In this document: positions 44,943 through 55,316 of the stretch, piece by piece
How positions within the stretch are numbered: the first letter of the stretch is position 1
Layout of the letters: every line of letters begins with the position of its first letter
DNA from: Hoeflea sp038900095
Lineage (GTDB): Bacteria; Pseudomonadota; Alphaproteobacteria; Rhizobiales; Rhizobiaceae
Reading direction: 5' to 3'
Assembly: GCF_038900095.1 (NCBI RefSeq)
Contig: NZ_JBBMQQ010000012.1
Coordinates: forward strand, 1-64,000
DNA: 64,000 nucleotides
Notes under the pieces: model-generated
Databases searched by the model: none
Told to the model about the DNA's origin: nothing
What the model saw: the letters and a program-made list of their open reading frames with translations, nothing else
Translations under genes and position numbers: made by a program

Positions 44943-46136
44943 TCAGGCGGCACGCGGCTTGCAGAACACCAGCACGATCGCACCGGCAGCGAGCAATCCA
45001 GCCGCTGCGGCAAGGCTGGCCCAGGTGTAGGTGCCGGACCAGTCGGCGAGGTATCCGGCAACCACGGGGCCCAAAATCTGGCCGGTTCCGAAGGCTGCGG
45101 TCATCAGCGCGAGCGCCCGCCGCGGACTTTCGGTGGCCAGCTGACGGCCGACCTGCAGGCCAAAGGCCGTGACCATGACGAATGTGCCGCCCAGCAGCAC
45201 GCCGCCGACAATCGGACCGGCGGGGAGCGGAACCAGAACGCTTGCCGCCACCCCGAGCGCTTCGACAACACAGCCCAGAGCAAAGATATTGACCAGCCCT
45301 AAGCGCCTGACAACGGGAAGCCAGTAGGCGACCGAAGGAGCCGCGGCGATGCCGGTGGCGAGCCAGACACCCGCCTCAAACATCGACGAGCCGCCCCCGT
45401 CACGGACGATGGCAACCAGGAAGGTCGCGGTGACGATGTAGCCAAAGCCGAAAATTCCGTATGCGACGGTCAAGGCCAGCAGCGCCGGTGTCCAGACCAG
45501 CGGCGGTTCCTTTTTCGCAGGGCCTGGCCGCACGACATCCTGCGGCAGGTAACGGATCACAACCACGATGCCGATAAAGGCCAGGAGTGCAGCCATGATC
45601 CAGGCCATGCGCCAGCCGCTGTCGGCAATTATGATAAGGCCGAACATGATGGCGGAGACGGCAATGCCGAGACCGACACCACCGAAATGCGATGACTGAA
45701 CCCAGGGCTTGCCCGCGGCAAGACCATGGGACAACACGATTGCCGAGGTGAAGATCATCACGAAGGCACTGGCAATTCCGGCAAGAAAACGGATGCCGGA
45801 GAGAACGACAAAATTGCTCGACACGCCCATGGCAAGGAGAAGTACCGCGGTGGCAACCAGCCCCGTCAGGGCCACCTTGCGTTCGATGCCTTCGGCCCAA
45901 CCATAGGCTGCCAGAATGGCCCCGAGCAGATAGCCCGCATAATTGGCCGATGCGATCCATCCGGCTTCGGCCGGGCCAAGCCCGAGCCCCGCCATCATCG
46001 CCGGAAGCACCGGCGTGTAGAAAAACCGCCCCAGGCCCATCGCCACGGCCATTGCCACAGCGCCGGCAAGGGCTGTGCGAAGCACGGGCATGCCTGCCGG
46101 GGGGACAAAGGAAACGGGCCTGGGAGAACTGGTCAT
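44943..46136 (-). CDS. MFS transporter, YbfB/YjiJ type
   Basis: 397 aa from ATG 46136, with 12 predicted helices. The N-terminal stretch RTALAGAVAMAVAMGLGRFFYTPVLP is typical of the YbfB/YjiJ family, as are ASANYAGYLLGAILAA and SSHFGGVGLGIAVSA. The substrate is unknown. It diverges from bdhA across ~190 bases. No clear ribosome site precedes the ATG (an upstream in-frame start reaches 46187). Confidence 0.85.
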   Translation of the reverse strand: MTSSPRPVSFVPPAGMPVLRTALAGAVAMAVAMGLGRFFYTPVLPAMMAGLGLGPAEAGWIASANYAGYLLGAILAAYGWAEGIERKVALTGLVATAVLLLAMGVSSNFVVLSGIRFLAGIASAFVMIFTSAIVLSHGLAAGKPWVQSSHFGGVGLGIAVSAIMFGLIIIADSGWRMAWIMAALLAFIGIVVVIRYLPQDVVRPGPAKKEPPLVWTPALLALTVAYGIFGFGYIVTATFLVAIVRDGGGSSMFEAGVWLATGIAAAPSVAYWLPVVRRLGLVNIFALGCVVEALGVAASVLVPLPAGPIVGGVLLGGTFVMVTAFGLQVGRQLATESPRRALALMTAAFGTGQILGPVVAGYLADWSGTYTWASLAAAAGLLAAGAIVLVFCKPRAA

Positions 46137-46259
46137 GTCACGTGAGGGTGAGGATGGGGAATTGGGCGGAGTTCGAAAAACCCTCAATGAACCCGAAACC
46201 GCGGAGAGGCAAGCACGACCGGTTCACAACCTGCCGATTTGTTCGCTGCTCGCCAAGAG

Positions 46260-46288
46260 TTGATTGGAACTTTCGTTATCGATACTTA
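46260..46288 (+). promoter_or_regulatory. Possible bdhA promoter
   Basis: TTGATT followed after 16-17 bases by ATACTTA gives a plausible -35/-10 pair ahead of the ATG at 46324. Moderate match; the start site is not known. Confidence 0.35.
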
Positions 46289-46323
46289 TTTGTGCAATGC
46301 AGCATTCAAGAAAGGGTATTGCC

Positions 46324-47097
46324 ATGAAAACCGTCATCATCACCGGATCGACCAGCGGAATTGGCCTCGGAATTGCCGAGAGTTTCGCGGCCTCCGGATA
46401 CAACGTCGTTCTCAACGGGCTGGGCAAGCAGGACGAAATCGAGGCGACGCGGGCGCGTCTGGCCGCACTTGGCACCGGCGAGGTGATCTTTCACGGCGCA
46501 AACATGCTCAAGCCCGACGAGATTACCGACCTGGTGAAGACCACCGAAACGAAATTCGGCAGCGTTGATGTCATCGTCGCCAATGCCGGGATCCAGCATG
46601 TCGAGAAGATCGAGGATTTCCCGCCGGAAAAATGGGACGCGATCATTGGCATCAACCTGAGTTCGGCTTTCCACCTGATCCGCGCCACCATGCCGATCAT
46701 GAAGAAAAACGGGTCCGGCCGGATCATTGCCATCGCGTCGGCACACGGGCTGGTCGCCTCCCCCTTTAAGAGCGCCTATGTGGCCGCCAAACACGGCATT
46801 CTCGGGCTGATCAAGACCGTTGCGCTCGAAGGCGCGGAATTCGGCATCACCGCCAACGCCATCTGCCCCGGATATGTCGAAACGCCGCTTGTCACAGGCC
46901 AGATCGCCGATACCGCCAAGGCGCGGAACATGACCGAAGACGAGGTCATCAACGAGGTTATCCTCAAGGCGCAGCCGACGAAGAAATTCGTGCAGGTCAG
47001 CCAGATTGCGGCGCTGGCCAATTACCTGGCTTCCGACCAGGCAGCACAGATCACCGGCGCCGCCTTGCCGATGGATGGTGGCTGGACAGCGCAATGA
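46324..47097 (+). CDS. bdhA: 3-hydroxybutyrate dehydrogenase
   Basis: 257 aa short-chain dehydrogenase that interconverts 3-hydroxybutyrate and acetoacetate using NAD. Nucleotide-binding GSTSGIGLGIA (8-18), the NAG motif (ANAGIQ), and the catalytic Ser in IIAIASAHG with YVAAKHG (Tyr and Lys). The HGLVASPFKSAYVAAKHG and GYVETPLVTGQI segments are typical of BdhA. ATG 46324 follows AAAGGG; the frame is open to 46264. Its stop overlaps the patatin ATG by four bases (ATGA). In Sinorhizobium meliloti, bdhA heads an operon with xdhA2-xdhB2 (known). Confidence 0.95.
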   Translation: MKTVIITGSTSGIGLGIAESFAASGYNVVLNGLGKQDEIEATRARLAALGTGEVIFHGANMLKPDEITDLVKTTETKFGSVDVIVANAGIQHVEKIEDFPPEKWDAIIGINLSSAFHLIRATMPIMKKNGSGRIIAIASAHGLVASPFKSAYVAAKHGILGLIKTVALEGAEFGITANAICPGYVETPLVTGQIADTAKARNMTEDEVINEVILKAQPTKKFVQVSQIAALANYLASDQAAQITGAALPMDGGWTAQ

Positions 47098-48251
47098 GCA
47101 AGACAAAGCCAGCACCCCGGGCGAAACCCCGGCGCACCGCCAGGGCCGGCAAAGCGGGCATCCGCAAGATAAACCTGGCGCTGCAGGGTGGAGGCGCGCA
47201 TGGCGCCTTTACCTGGGGCGTCATCGACCGGTTGCTGGATGAACCCGACATCGAGCTTGAGGGAATTTCAGGCACCAGCGCCGGCGCCGTCAACGCGGTT
47301 GTTCTGGCGAACGGGCTGATGGAGGCCGGACGCATTGGCGGACAGGCGGCGCTGGAGGATTTCTGGCGCCGGTCCAGCCGCGGCGGGTCGGTCTGGTCGC
47401 CGGTCAGGCCCCTGCCGCACGGGGTAATTCCGGGCATGGAGTTCCTGTCGGCCGCCACCTTCGCAGCACTCGACACGATGACGCGCACCTTCTCGCCCTA
47501 CGAGTTCAACCCGTTCGACATCAATCCGCTGCACGACCTTCTGACGGAAAGTGTCGATTTCGATGCGCTGAGGGAGCATTGCCACACCAAACTGTTCCTC
47601 AGCGCCACCAATGTGCGCAGCGGGCGGGTTCGCGTGTTCGAAACCCGCGAAGTCAGCGCCGACGTGGTGATGGCCTCGGCCTGCCTGCCGTTCCTGTTCA
47701 AGGCGGTCGAGATCGACGGCGAATTTTACTGGGATGGCGGCTATGTCGGCAATCCGTCGCTGTTTCCGTTCTTCTACAATTGCGAAAGCCGCGACGTGAT
47801 GATCGTGCACATCAATCCGATGGAGCGGAACGACGTGCCGAAGACAGCCCCCGACATCCTCAACAGGATCAACGAGATCTCGTTCAATTCGTCGCTGATC
47901 GACGAGATGCGGGCCATCAATTTCGTCACCCGGCTGATCGAACAGGATTGGCTCAAGGACGAGTACAAGAACCGGCTGCGCCATATCCTGGTGCATTCCG
48001 TGCGCGCCGACGAGGCTTTGCTCGACCTTCCGGTCTCCTCGAAATACGACGTGCGCTGGTCATTCCTGACGGAATTGCGCGACCGTGGCCGGCTCGAAGC
48101 GGATCGTTGGCTGGAAGCCAACCGCGACGCTCTTGGCGAACGATCGACGGTCGATCTGGAAAGCCAGTATCTCGGATTGCCCGGACCACGCCAAAAAGAT
48201 GGCAGCCAGACAAGGGATGCATCGGCATTGGCTGAAAGCGGAAGCGATTGA
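47094..48251 (+). CDS. Patatin-like phospholipase / putative PHB depolymerase
   Basis: 385 aa. Oxyanion-hole loop LQGGGAHGAF (28-37), nucleophile GTSAG in ISGTSAGAVNAVV and the catalytic Asp in WDGGYVGN complete the Ser-Asp dyad of patatins. Basic N-terminus (KTKPAPRAKPRRTARAGK) may bind anionic surfaces such as granules or membranes. Relatives include lipid acyl hydrolases; patatin-type enzymes have also been linked to PHB use. Position directly after bdhA (ATGA overlap) suggests supply of 3-hydroxybutyrate (inference). A 99-base gap precedes xdhA. Confidence 0.88.
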   Translation: MSKTKPAPRAKPRRTARAGKAGIRKINLALQGGGAHGAFTWGVIDRLLDEPDIELEGISGTSAGAVNAVVLANGLMEAGRIGGQAALEDFWRRSSRGGSVWSPVRPLPHGVIPGMEFLSAATFAALDTMTRTFSPYEFNPFDINPLHDLLTESVDFDALREHCHTKLFLSATNVRSGRVRVFETREVSADVVMASACLPFLFKAVEIDGEFYWDGGYVGNPSLFPFFYNCESRDVMIVHINPMERNDVPKTAPDILNRINEISFNSSLIDEMRAINFVTRLIEQDWLKDEYKNRLRHILVHSVRADEALLDLPVSSKYDVRWSFLTELRDRGRLEADRWLEANRDALGERSTVDLESQYLGLPGPRQKDGSQTRDASALAESGSD

Positions 48252-48350
48252 CCGGCTTTGCCTGAAACTGTTGCTCGCGCATATCGCTCTTTCGCCCGGC
48301 AGCATAGTGAGTTAGCTTTTGTCCAATTGGTTCAAAATTGCAGAGGTGAC

Positions 48351-49835
<1,485 letters not shown>

Positions 49836-49837
49836 AA

Positions 49838-52222
49838 ATGGACACATCAACTCCACGCAGCCGGACCGAGATTTCAGGCGGAGCCCATTCGCCGCGCAAA
49901 CACGATTCCGCCCACAAGCATGTCACCGGCAGCGCCGACTATATCGACGACATGCCGGAACCCGCAGGCACCCTGCACTGCTATCTCGGCCTCACCGACC
50001 GGGCGCACGCGAAGATCACCTCGCTCGATCTCGATGCGGTGCGCTCATCCGAAGGTGTGGTGGCGGTGCTGACCGGCGCCGATGTGCCCGGCAGCAACGA
50101 CATTTCACCCAGCGGGCTTGACGACGAGCCGGTGCTGGCAACCGGCAAGGTGCTGTTTCACGGCCAGCCGGTATTCGCCGTCATCGCCGAAACCCGCGAC
50201 CTGGCGCGCCGCGCCGCCAAGCGGGCAGTGATCGGTTACGAGGACCTGCCGCATGTCACCGACGTGCGCGCGGCGATGGACGCCGGTTATCCGCTGGTGA
50301 CCGAGCCCCTGAAGCTCGAACGCGGCGACATTGATGCCGGTCTTGCCGCCGCTCCGCTCCGGCTCAAGGGCGAGATGCGGATTGGCGGTCAGGACCATTT
50401 CTATCTTGAAGGCCATATTGCCTTCGCCATTCCCGGCGAGGATGACGAGGTCACCGTCTGGTCATCGACGCAGCACCCGAGCGAGGTGCAACACATGGTG
50501 GCGCATGCGCTCGGCACGGTGTCGAACGCAGTCACGGTGCAGGTGCGGCGCATGGGCGGCGGCTTTGGCGGCAAGGAGACCCAGTCGAACCAGTTTGCGG
50601 CCATTGCCGCAATTGCGGCGAAGAAGCTGAACCGGCCGGTCAAGATCAGGCCGGACCGGGACGATGACATGGTGATCACCGGCAAACGGCACGATTTCGT
50701 CGTCGACTACGATGTAGGCTACGACAAGAACGGCATCATTCATGCCGTCGATGCGAGTTTTGCGGCACGTTGCGGTTTTTCGTCCGACCTGTCGGGTCCG
50801 GTGACCGACCGGGCGCTGTTTCATGCCGACAACTGCTACTACTACAAGGATGTGCGGCTGATCTCGAAACCGATGATGACCAACACAGTCTCCAACACCG
50901 CCTTCCGTGGTTTTGGCGGCCCCCAGGGCATGCTCGGCGGCGAACGGATGATCGAGGAAATCGCCTATGCGCTGGGGCGTGATCCGCTGGAAATCCGCAA
51001 GGCCAATTTCTACGGCGGATCCGATGATCCCGAGGGCCGCAATGTGACGCCTTACCACCAGAAGGTGGAAGACAATATCATCGCCAGGATCGTCGAGGAT
51101 CTCGAAACCTCGTCCGATTACCAGGCCCGCCGTGCGGAAATCATCGATTTCAACGAAAACAGCCCGGTGGTGCGCCGCGGCATCGCGCTGACGCCGGTGA
51201 AGTTCGGCATCTCGTTTACCGCGACCTGGTACAATCAGGCCGGAGCACTGGTGCACATCTACCAGGACGGGTCGATCCATCTCAACCATGGCGGCACCGA
51301 AATGGGCCAGGGGCTCAACACCAAGGTGGCGCAGGTTCTGGCGGAAGAATTCCAGGTTGATCTCGACACCATCCGGATCACGGCCACAACCACCGGCAAG
51401 GTTCCCAACACCTCGGCCACCGCGGCCTCCTCGGGCACCGACCTCAACGGCATGGCGGCCGCCAATGCGGCACAGCAGATCAAGACACGGCTGGTGTCGT
51501 TTGCCGCTGAAAAGTTCAACATTCCCGAAGACCAGGTGGCGTTCGAGCCCAACCATGTCCGGGTGGGCAACGAATTGCTGCCGTTCGGGGACTTCATCAA
51601 GCTTGCCTATCAGGAGCGGGTTCAGCTTTCGGCGGCGGGCTTCTACAAGACGCCTGACATTCACTGGGACCGTGCCAGCGGCAAGGGCCGGCCATTCTAC
51701 TATTTCGCCTACGGCGCGGCCATCTCGGAAGTCTCGGTCGACACGCTGACCGGCGAATACCAGGTCGACCGGGTCGACGTGCTGCACGACACCGGCCGCT
51801 CGCTCAACCCGGCGCTGGATATCGGCCAGATCGAAGGCGCCTTCGTGCAGGGCATGGGCTGGCTGACCACGGAAGAATTGTGGTGGGACGACAAGGGCCG
51901 GCTCAGGACCCATGCGCCGTCGACCTACAAGATCCCGCTGGCATCCGACCGGCCGAAGATCTTCAACGTCAGGCTGGCCGACTGGGCTGAAAACCGCGAA
52001 CCGACAATCAGGCGCTCGAAGGCCGTGGGCGAACCGCCCTTCATGCTGCCGATCTCGGTGCTCGAGGCGCTCGGCATGGCCGTTGCCTCGATTGCCGATT
52101 ACCAGGTTTCGCCACGGCTTGACGCACCGGCAACGCCAGAGCGGGTGTTGATGGCGGTGGAACGGCTGAAGACCATGGTCGCTGATGCCGAGATGTCCGG
52201 AGAGGATGGGGCGGACGCCTGA
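49838..52222 (+). CDS. xdhB: Xanthine dehydrogenase molybdopterin subunit
   Basis: 794 aa from ATG 49838 (GGAGG seven bases upstream); ATG 49832, overlapping the xdhA stop, would add two residues. It binds molybdopterin and oxidises hypoxanthine/xanthine to urate. Motifs: RMGGGFGGKETQ and AFRGFGGPQGM (Mo cofactor), GGTEMGQGLNTK, and the catalytic-Glu region SKAVGEPPFMLPIS near the C-terminus. The longer upstream frame (from 49223) is a shadow of xdhA. The stop overlaps the xdhC start by one base (TGATG). Confidence 0.96.
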   Translation: MDTSTPRSRTEISGGAHSPRKHDSAHKHVTGSADYIDDMPEPAGTLHCYLGLTDRAHAKITSLDLDAVRSSEGVVAVLTGADVPGSNDISPSGLDDEPVLATGKVLFHGQPVFAVIAETRDLARRAAKRAVIGYEDLPHVTDVRAAMDAGYPLVTEPLKLERGDIDAGLAAAPLRLKGEMRIGGQDHFYLEGHIAFAIPGEDDEVTVWSSTQHPSEVQHMVAHALGTVSNAVTVQVRRMGGGFGGKETQSNQFAAIAAIAAKKLNRPVKIRPDRDDDMVITGKRHDFVVDYDVGYDKNGIIHAVDASFAARCGFSSDLSGPVTDRALFHADNCYYYKDVRLISKPMMTNTVSNTAFRGFGGPQGMLGGERMIEEIAYALGRDPLEIRKANFYGGSDDPEGRNVTPYHQKVEDNIIARIVEDLETSSDYQARRAEIIDFNENSPVVRRGIALTPVKFGISFTATWYNQAGALVHIYQDGSIHLNHGGTEMGQGLNTKVAQVLAEEFQVDLDTIRITATTTGKVPNTSATAASSGTDLNGMAAANAAQQIKTRLVSFAAEKFNIPEDQVAFEPNHVRVGNELLPFGDFIKLAYQERVQLSAAGFYKTPDIHWDRASGKGRPFYYFAYGAAISEVSVDTLTGEYQVDRVDVLHDTGRSLNPALDIGQIEGAFVQGMGWLTTEELWWDDKGRLRTHAPSTYKIPLASDRPKIFNVRLADWAENREPTIRRSKAVGEPPFMLPISVLEALGMAVASIADYQVSPRLDAPATPERVLMAVERLKTMVADAEMSGEDGADA

Positions 52223-53052
52223 TGGCACGGCTTGACGGCTTTCGCGACTTTGCCGCCCTCGCCCGTGGGGGCGGTTTCGTGCTGGTCAGGGTGATTGAAG
52301 CCAAGGGATCCACCCCGCGCAACATCGATGCGTGGATGCTGGTATCCGCAGACCGGAGCTTCGGCACCATCGGCGGCGGCAGGCTGGAACTCGAGGCCAT
52401 CGAGCGCGCCCGCGACGTACTGGCAGGCGCCACCGCCGACAAGATGGCGCTGCCGCTGGGGCCGGCGATCGGGCAATGCTGCGGCGGGCATGTGACGCTG
52501 TCCTTCGAGATCATTCCCCCTGCCCGGTTCGGCGAGATCGAGGCCATGCTCAAGACGGAGGACGCAAGCGATCCCGAAGTCTGGCTGTTCGGCGGCGGCC
52601 ATGTCGGCCGGGCGCTGGCAAATGCGCTGCTGCTGTTGCCGGTCAGGGTGCATGTGGCCGAAACCCGGCAAGAAGAACTCGATCTGACGCCAGCCGGCGC
52701 CGAACGGCATCTGACTGTCCTGCCGGAGAGCCTGGTGACAGACATGGCGCCGGGAAGTGCGGTGATCGTGCTGACCCACGATCACGCGCTGGATTTCCTG
52801 ATCGTTTCGGCAGCGCTGGCGCGCGATGACCTTGCCCAGATCGGCATGATCGGTTCCGGCACCAAGCGGGCCACATTCGAGCATCAGTTCATCCGCGAAG
52901 GCGGCGACAAGGCGAGGCTTTCGAAACTGGTGTGCCCGATCGGACGCAAGATCGCCGACAAGCGGCCCGAGGTGATCGCCGCGACGGTCGCGGCCGATAT
53001 CATCGCGGCGCTGGCAGAGTGGCGGGCAGCCAGCCCTCAGGCGTTGTCCTGA
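52222..53052 (+). CDS. xdhC: Xanthine dehydrogenase accessory protein XdhC
   Basis: 276 aa. XdhC binds the molybdenum cofactor, matures it by sulfuration and inserts it into XdhB. N-terminal XdhC/CoxI domain with VRVIEAKGSTPRNIDAWMLVS (~22-42) and GPAIGQCCGGHVTL (Cys pair), then a Rossmann domain with WLFGGGHVGRALA and MIGSGTKRATF. Last gene of the bdhA-patatin-xdhABC operon. Its final 16 bases overlap the convergent GMC oxidoreductase gene. Confidence 0.94.
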   Translation: MARLDGFRDFAALARGGGFVLVRVIEAKGSTPRNIDAWMLVSADRSFGTIGGGRLELEAIERARDVLAGATADKMALPLGPAIGQCCGGHVTLSFEIIPPARFGEIEAMLKTEDASDPEVWLFGGGHVGRALANALLLLPVRVHVAETRQEELDLTPAGAERHLTVLPESLVTDMAPGSAVIVLTHDHALDFLIVSAALARDDLAQIGMIGSGTKRATFEHQFIREGGDKARLSKLVCPIGRKIADKRPEVIAATVAADIIAALAEWRAASPQALS

Positions 53053-54653
53053 AGCACCAGTTCAGACGCCCGCCAGCCGGTGGCGATGGCCGCGGCATTG
53101 GTGTTGCCGGTGACGATGTTGGGGAAGATCGAGCAATCGACGACCCGCAAGCCCTCGAGCCCGTGAACGCGCAATCTCGCATCGACAACCGATGTCGCCG
53201 GATCCGGGCCCATGCGGCAGGTGGCGACCGGGTGATAGACCGTTCCGGAGCGGCGGCGGAAATCATCGATCAGCGCCTCGTCGCTCAGGATCTCCGGTCC
53301 CGGCAGCAATTCCGCCTCGACGCAATCGGCCAGCGGCCTGGCGGCGGCCATCGCGCGCACGGCCTTGCCGGTCGCCAGCATTTCGGCGATGTCGTCTTCA
53401 TGGGAGAGCGCGTTGGGGGTAATCCGCGGCGGCTCTGACGGGTCGGCGGAGCGGATCATGATCTCGCCCCGGCTCTTCGGACGGCAATTTGACCAGCCGA
53501 TGGAAAATCCCGGCCAGGGATCGGGGCTGAGGATCGGGCGCTCGCCGGGCCGTGGAATGACGGTCGAGAATGCCTGGAAATAGAGCTGCATGTTGGGCCG
53601 CACACGATCCGGCGAAGTGCGGATGAAGCCGCCGGCCTGGTTGAGGCTGACAGACAACGGCCCATCGCGGAACAGCAGGTAACGCAAGCCCGCCGAAAGC
53701 TTGCCCCACCAGGGCCCGAGCTGCTGATTGATGGTCGGACAATTGGCGCGATAGGTGTAATTGATGCCGATGTGATCCTCGAGATTGCGCCCGACATTGG
53801 GATTGTCGATGCGAACATCGATGCCGAGACCCTTGAGGTGATCGGCCGGACCTATGCCTGCCAGCTGCAGAAGCTGGGGCGAGTTGACCGAACCGCCACT
53901 GAGTATCACTTCGCGCCCGGCATTGACCTCCGTCTTCTTGCCATTGCGGCTGTAGGTGACGCCGGTCACGCGTGTGCCGTCAAAGGTCAGGCCGGTGACC
54001 TGTGCATGGGTAATCACCCTGAGATTGGGCCGCTTCATCGCCGGGCGCAGAAATGCCCGCGCCGCAGACAAGCGGCGTCCTCCGTGAATGGTAAACTCGA
54101 ACAGGCCGACGCCATCCTGGCTTTCTCCGTTGAAATCCGGATTGAGCGGCAGGCCTACCGCCTGGGCGGACTGGAACCACTTGCGGGTCAGGTGATGGGT
54201 TGTCTTGCCGGGCACGAAGAGCTTGAGCCGCCCGTTGCGACCACGAATGGCATCATCGCCGACAAGGGCGCATTCGACATCGCGGAAGGCGGCGAACATC
54301 TCGTCGGCACCCCAACCCGGATTTCCGGCATCGCGCCAGTCGTCAAAGTCGGCGCGGTGTCCGCGTACCCAGACCATGGCATTGATGGAGGAGGAGCCGC
54401 CGAGAACCCGGCCCCGCGGCCAGTGATCGACATTTCCAGCCAGTCCCGGATCGGGCTCCGCGCGGTACATCCAGTTGACCTTCGGATCAAAGAAGGTCTT
54501 GCCGTAGCCCAGCGGCATCTGAACGAAAAAGCGCCGGTCGTCACCGCCGGCCTCGAGCACCAGAACCTTGTGACGGCCGGAAGCCGACAGGCGTTCGGCC
54601 ATGACGCAACCGGACGAACCGGCGCCGATGATGATGAAGTCCGGATTGTCCAT
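53037..54653 (-). CDS. GMC family oxidoreductase (choline dehydrogenase-like)
   Basis: 538 aa from ATG 54653. FAD-binding fold: FIIIGAGSSGCVMAERLS (5-22), WPRGRVLGGSSSINAMVWVRG (GMC signature 1, ~79-99), and GGSVNSPQLLQLAGIGP (GMC signature 2). Catalytic His in YHPVATCRMG and Asn in NIVTGNTNAAAIATG at the C-terminus. Substrate is an alcohol; choline or polyethylene-glycol type is possible but not shown. It converges on xdhC and diverges from marR, and may be under the same MarR control. Confidence 0.93.
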   Translation of the reverse strand: MDNPDFIIIGAGSSGCVMAERLSASGRHKVLVLEAGGDDRRFFVQMPLGYGKTFFDPKVNWMYRAEPDPGLAGNVDHWPRGRVLGGSSSINAMVWVRGHRADFDDWRDAGNPGWGADEMFAAFRDVECALVGDDAIRGRNGRLKLFVPGKTTHHLTRKWFQSAQAVGLPLNPDFNGESQDGVGLFEFTIHGGRRLSAARAFLRPAMKRPNLRVITHAQVTGLTFDGTRVTGVTYSRNGKKTEVNAGREVILSGGSVNSPQLLQLAGIGPADHLKGLGIDVRIDNPNVGRNLEDHIGINYTYRANCPTINQQLGPWWGKLSAGLRYLLFRDGPLSVSLNQAGGFIRTSPDRVRPNMQLYFQAFSTVIPRPGERPILSPDPWPGFSIGWSNCRPKSRGEIMIRSADPSEPPRITPNALSHEDDIAEMLATGKAVRAMAAARPLADCVEAELLPGPEILSDEALIDDFRRRSGTVYHPVATCRMGPDPATSVVDARLRVHGLEGLRVVDCSIFPNIVTGNTNAAAIATGWRASELVLQDNA

Positions 54654-54799
54654 AAACTGCTCTTTGCGCCGACCGGTTGTTGCCCAAGCGTTGTCACATT
54701 TGCTGCATGCGATCAACGGATTTGCAACGCCACCGGATGGCCATTGGGCGACATCGGCCGGGATCATCAACGCACTGTTCACGCTTTGAGACCCGGGGA

Positions 54800-54820
54800 C
54801 ATGCTTGTTTAATAAGCATG
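54800..54820. promoter_or_regulatory. MarR-type operator
   Basis: CATGCTT-N7-AAGCATG, a perfect 7-bp inverted repeat, immediately followed by a second AAGCATGCTT overlap and a TATAAT-like box (54823-54828). It lies 20 bases before marR, a typical autoregulatory position for MarR proteins. Confidence 0.65.
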
Positions 54821-54839
54821 CTTATAATATGGGTAGCTT

Positions 54840-55316
54840 ATGAAAAACACAGGCATCGACCAGTTGGGCTTCCTGATCCACGACGTGGGGCGGCTGTTGC
54901 GCAAGAATTTCGAGAAGCGCGGCCATGAACATGGCCTGTCCTCTGCGCAGTGGCGTTTGCTGGTCCGGGTGGTTCGCGAACAAAACCCCACCCAGGCGCG
55001 GCTGGCGGAGCTGATGGAAATCGAACCGATCAGCGTCTCGCGCCTGATCGACCGGATGGAACAGGGCGGATGGGTCAGGCGCTGTGCGCATGAAACCGAC
55101 CGCCGGGTGAACCGGGTGGTTCCCACCGACAAGAGCCTTGCCGCCTATTCCACCATCAAGGCGGTGGCGGGTGAAGTCTTCGAGGAAGCCTTGACCGGTG
55201 TGGGTGAAGAGCAGCGTCAGGCGCTGATGTCGGCACTTGTCACCATGGTCGACAACCTTTCGTCAGACGAGACAACAACGACGCATTCCAACGTTGAGAA
55301 ACAGGCGGCATCATGA
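54840..55316 (+). CDS. MarR family transcriptional regulator
   Basis: 158 aa winged-helix regulator. DNA-binding part at ~35-95: LSSAQWRLLVRVVREQNPTQARLAELMEIEPISVSRLIDRMEQGGWVRR and the beta-wing CAHETDRRVNRV (split segments). It dimerises through N- and C-terminal helices. The ATGA overlap with the emrA-like gene shows it is the first gene of an efflux operon; a perfect inverted repeat upstream is its likely operator. The ligand is unknown. Confidence 0.93.
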   Translation: MKNTGIDQLGFLIHDVGRLLRKNFEKRGHEHGLSSAQWRLLVRVVREQNPTQARLAELMEIEPISVSRLIDRMEQGGWVRRCAHETDRRVNRVVPTDKSLAAYSTIKAVAGEVFEEALTGVGEEQRQALMSALVTMVDNLSSDETTTTHSNVEKQAAS

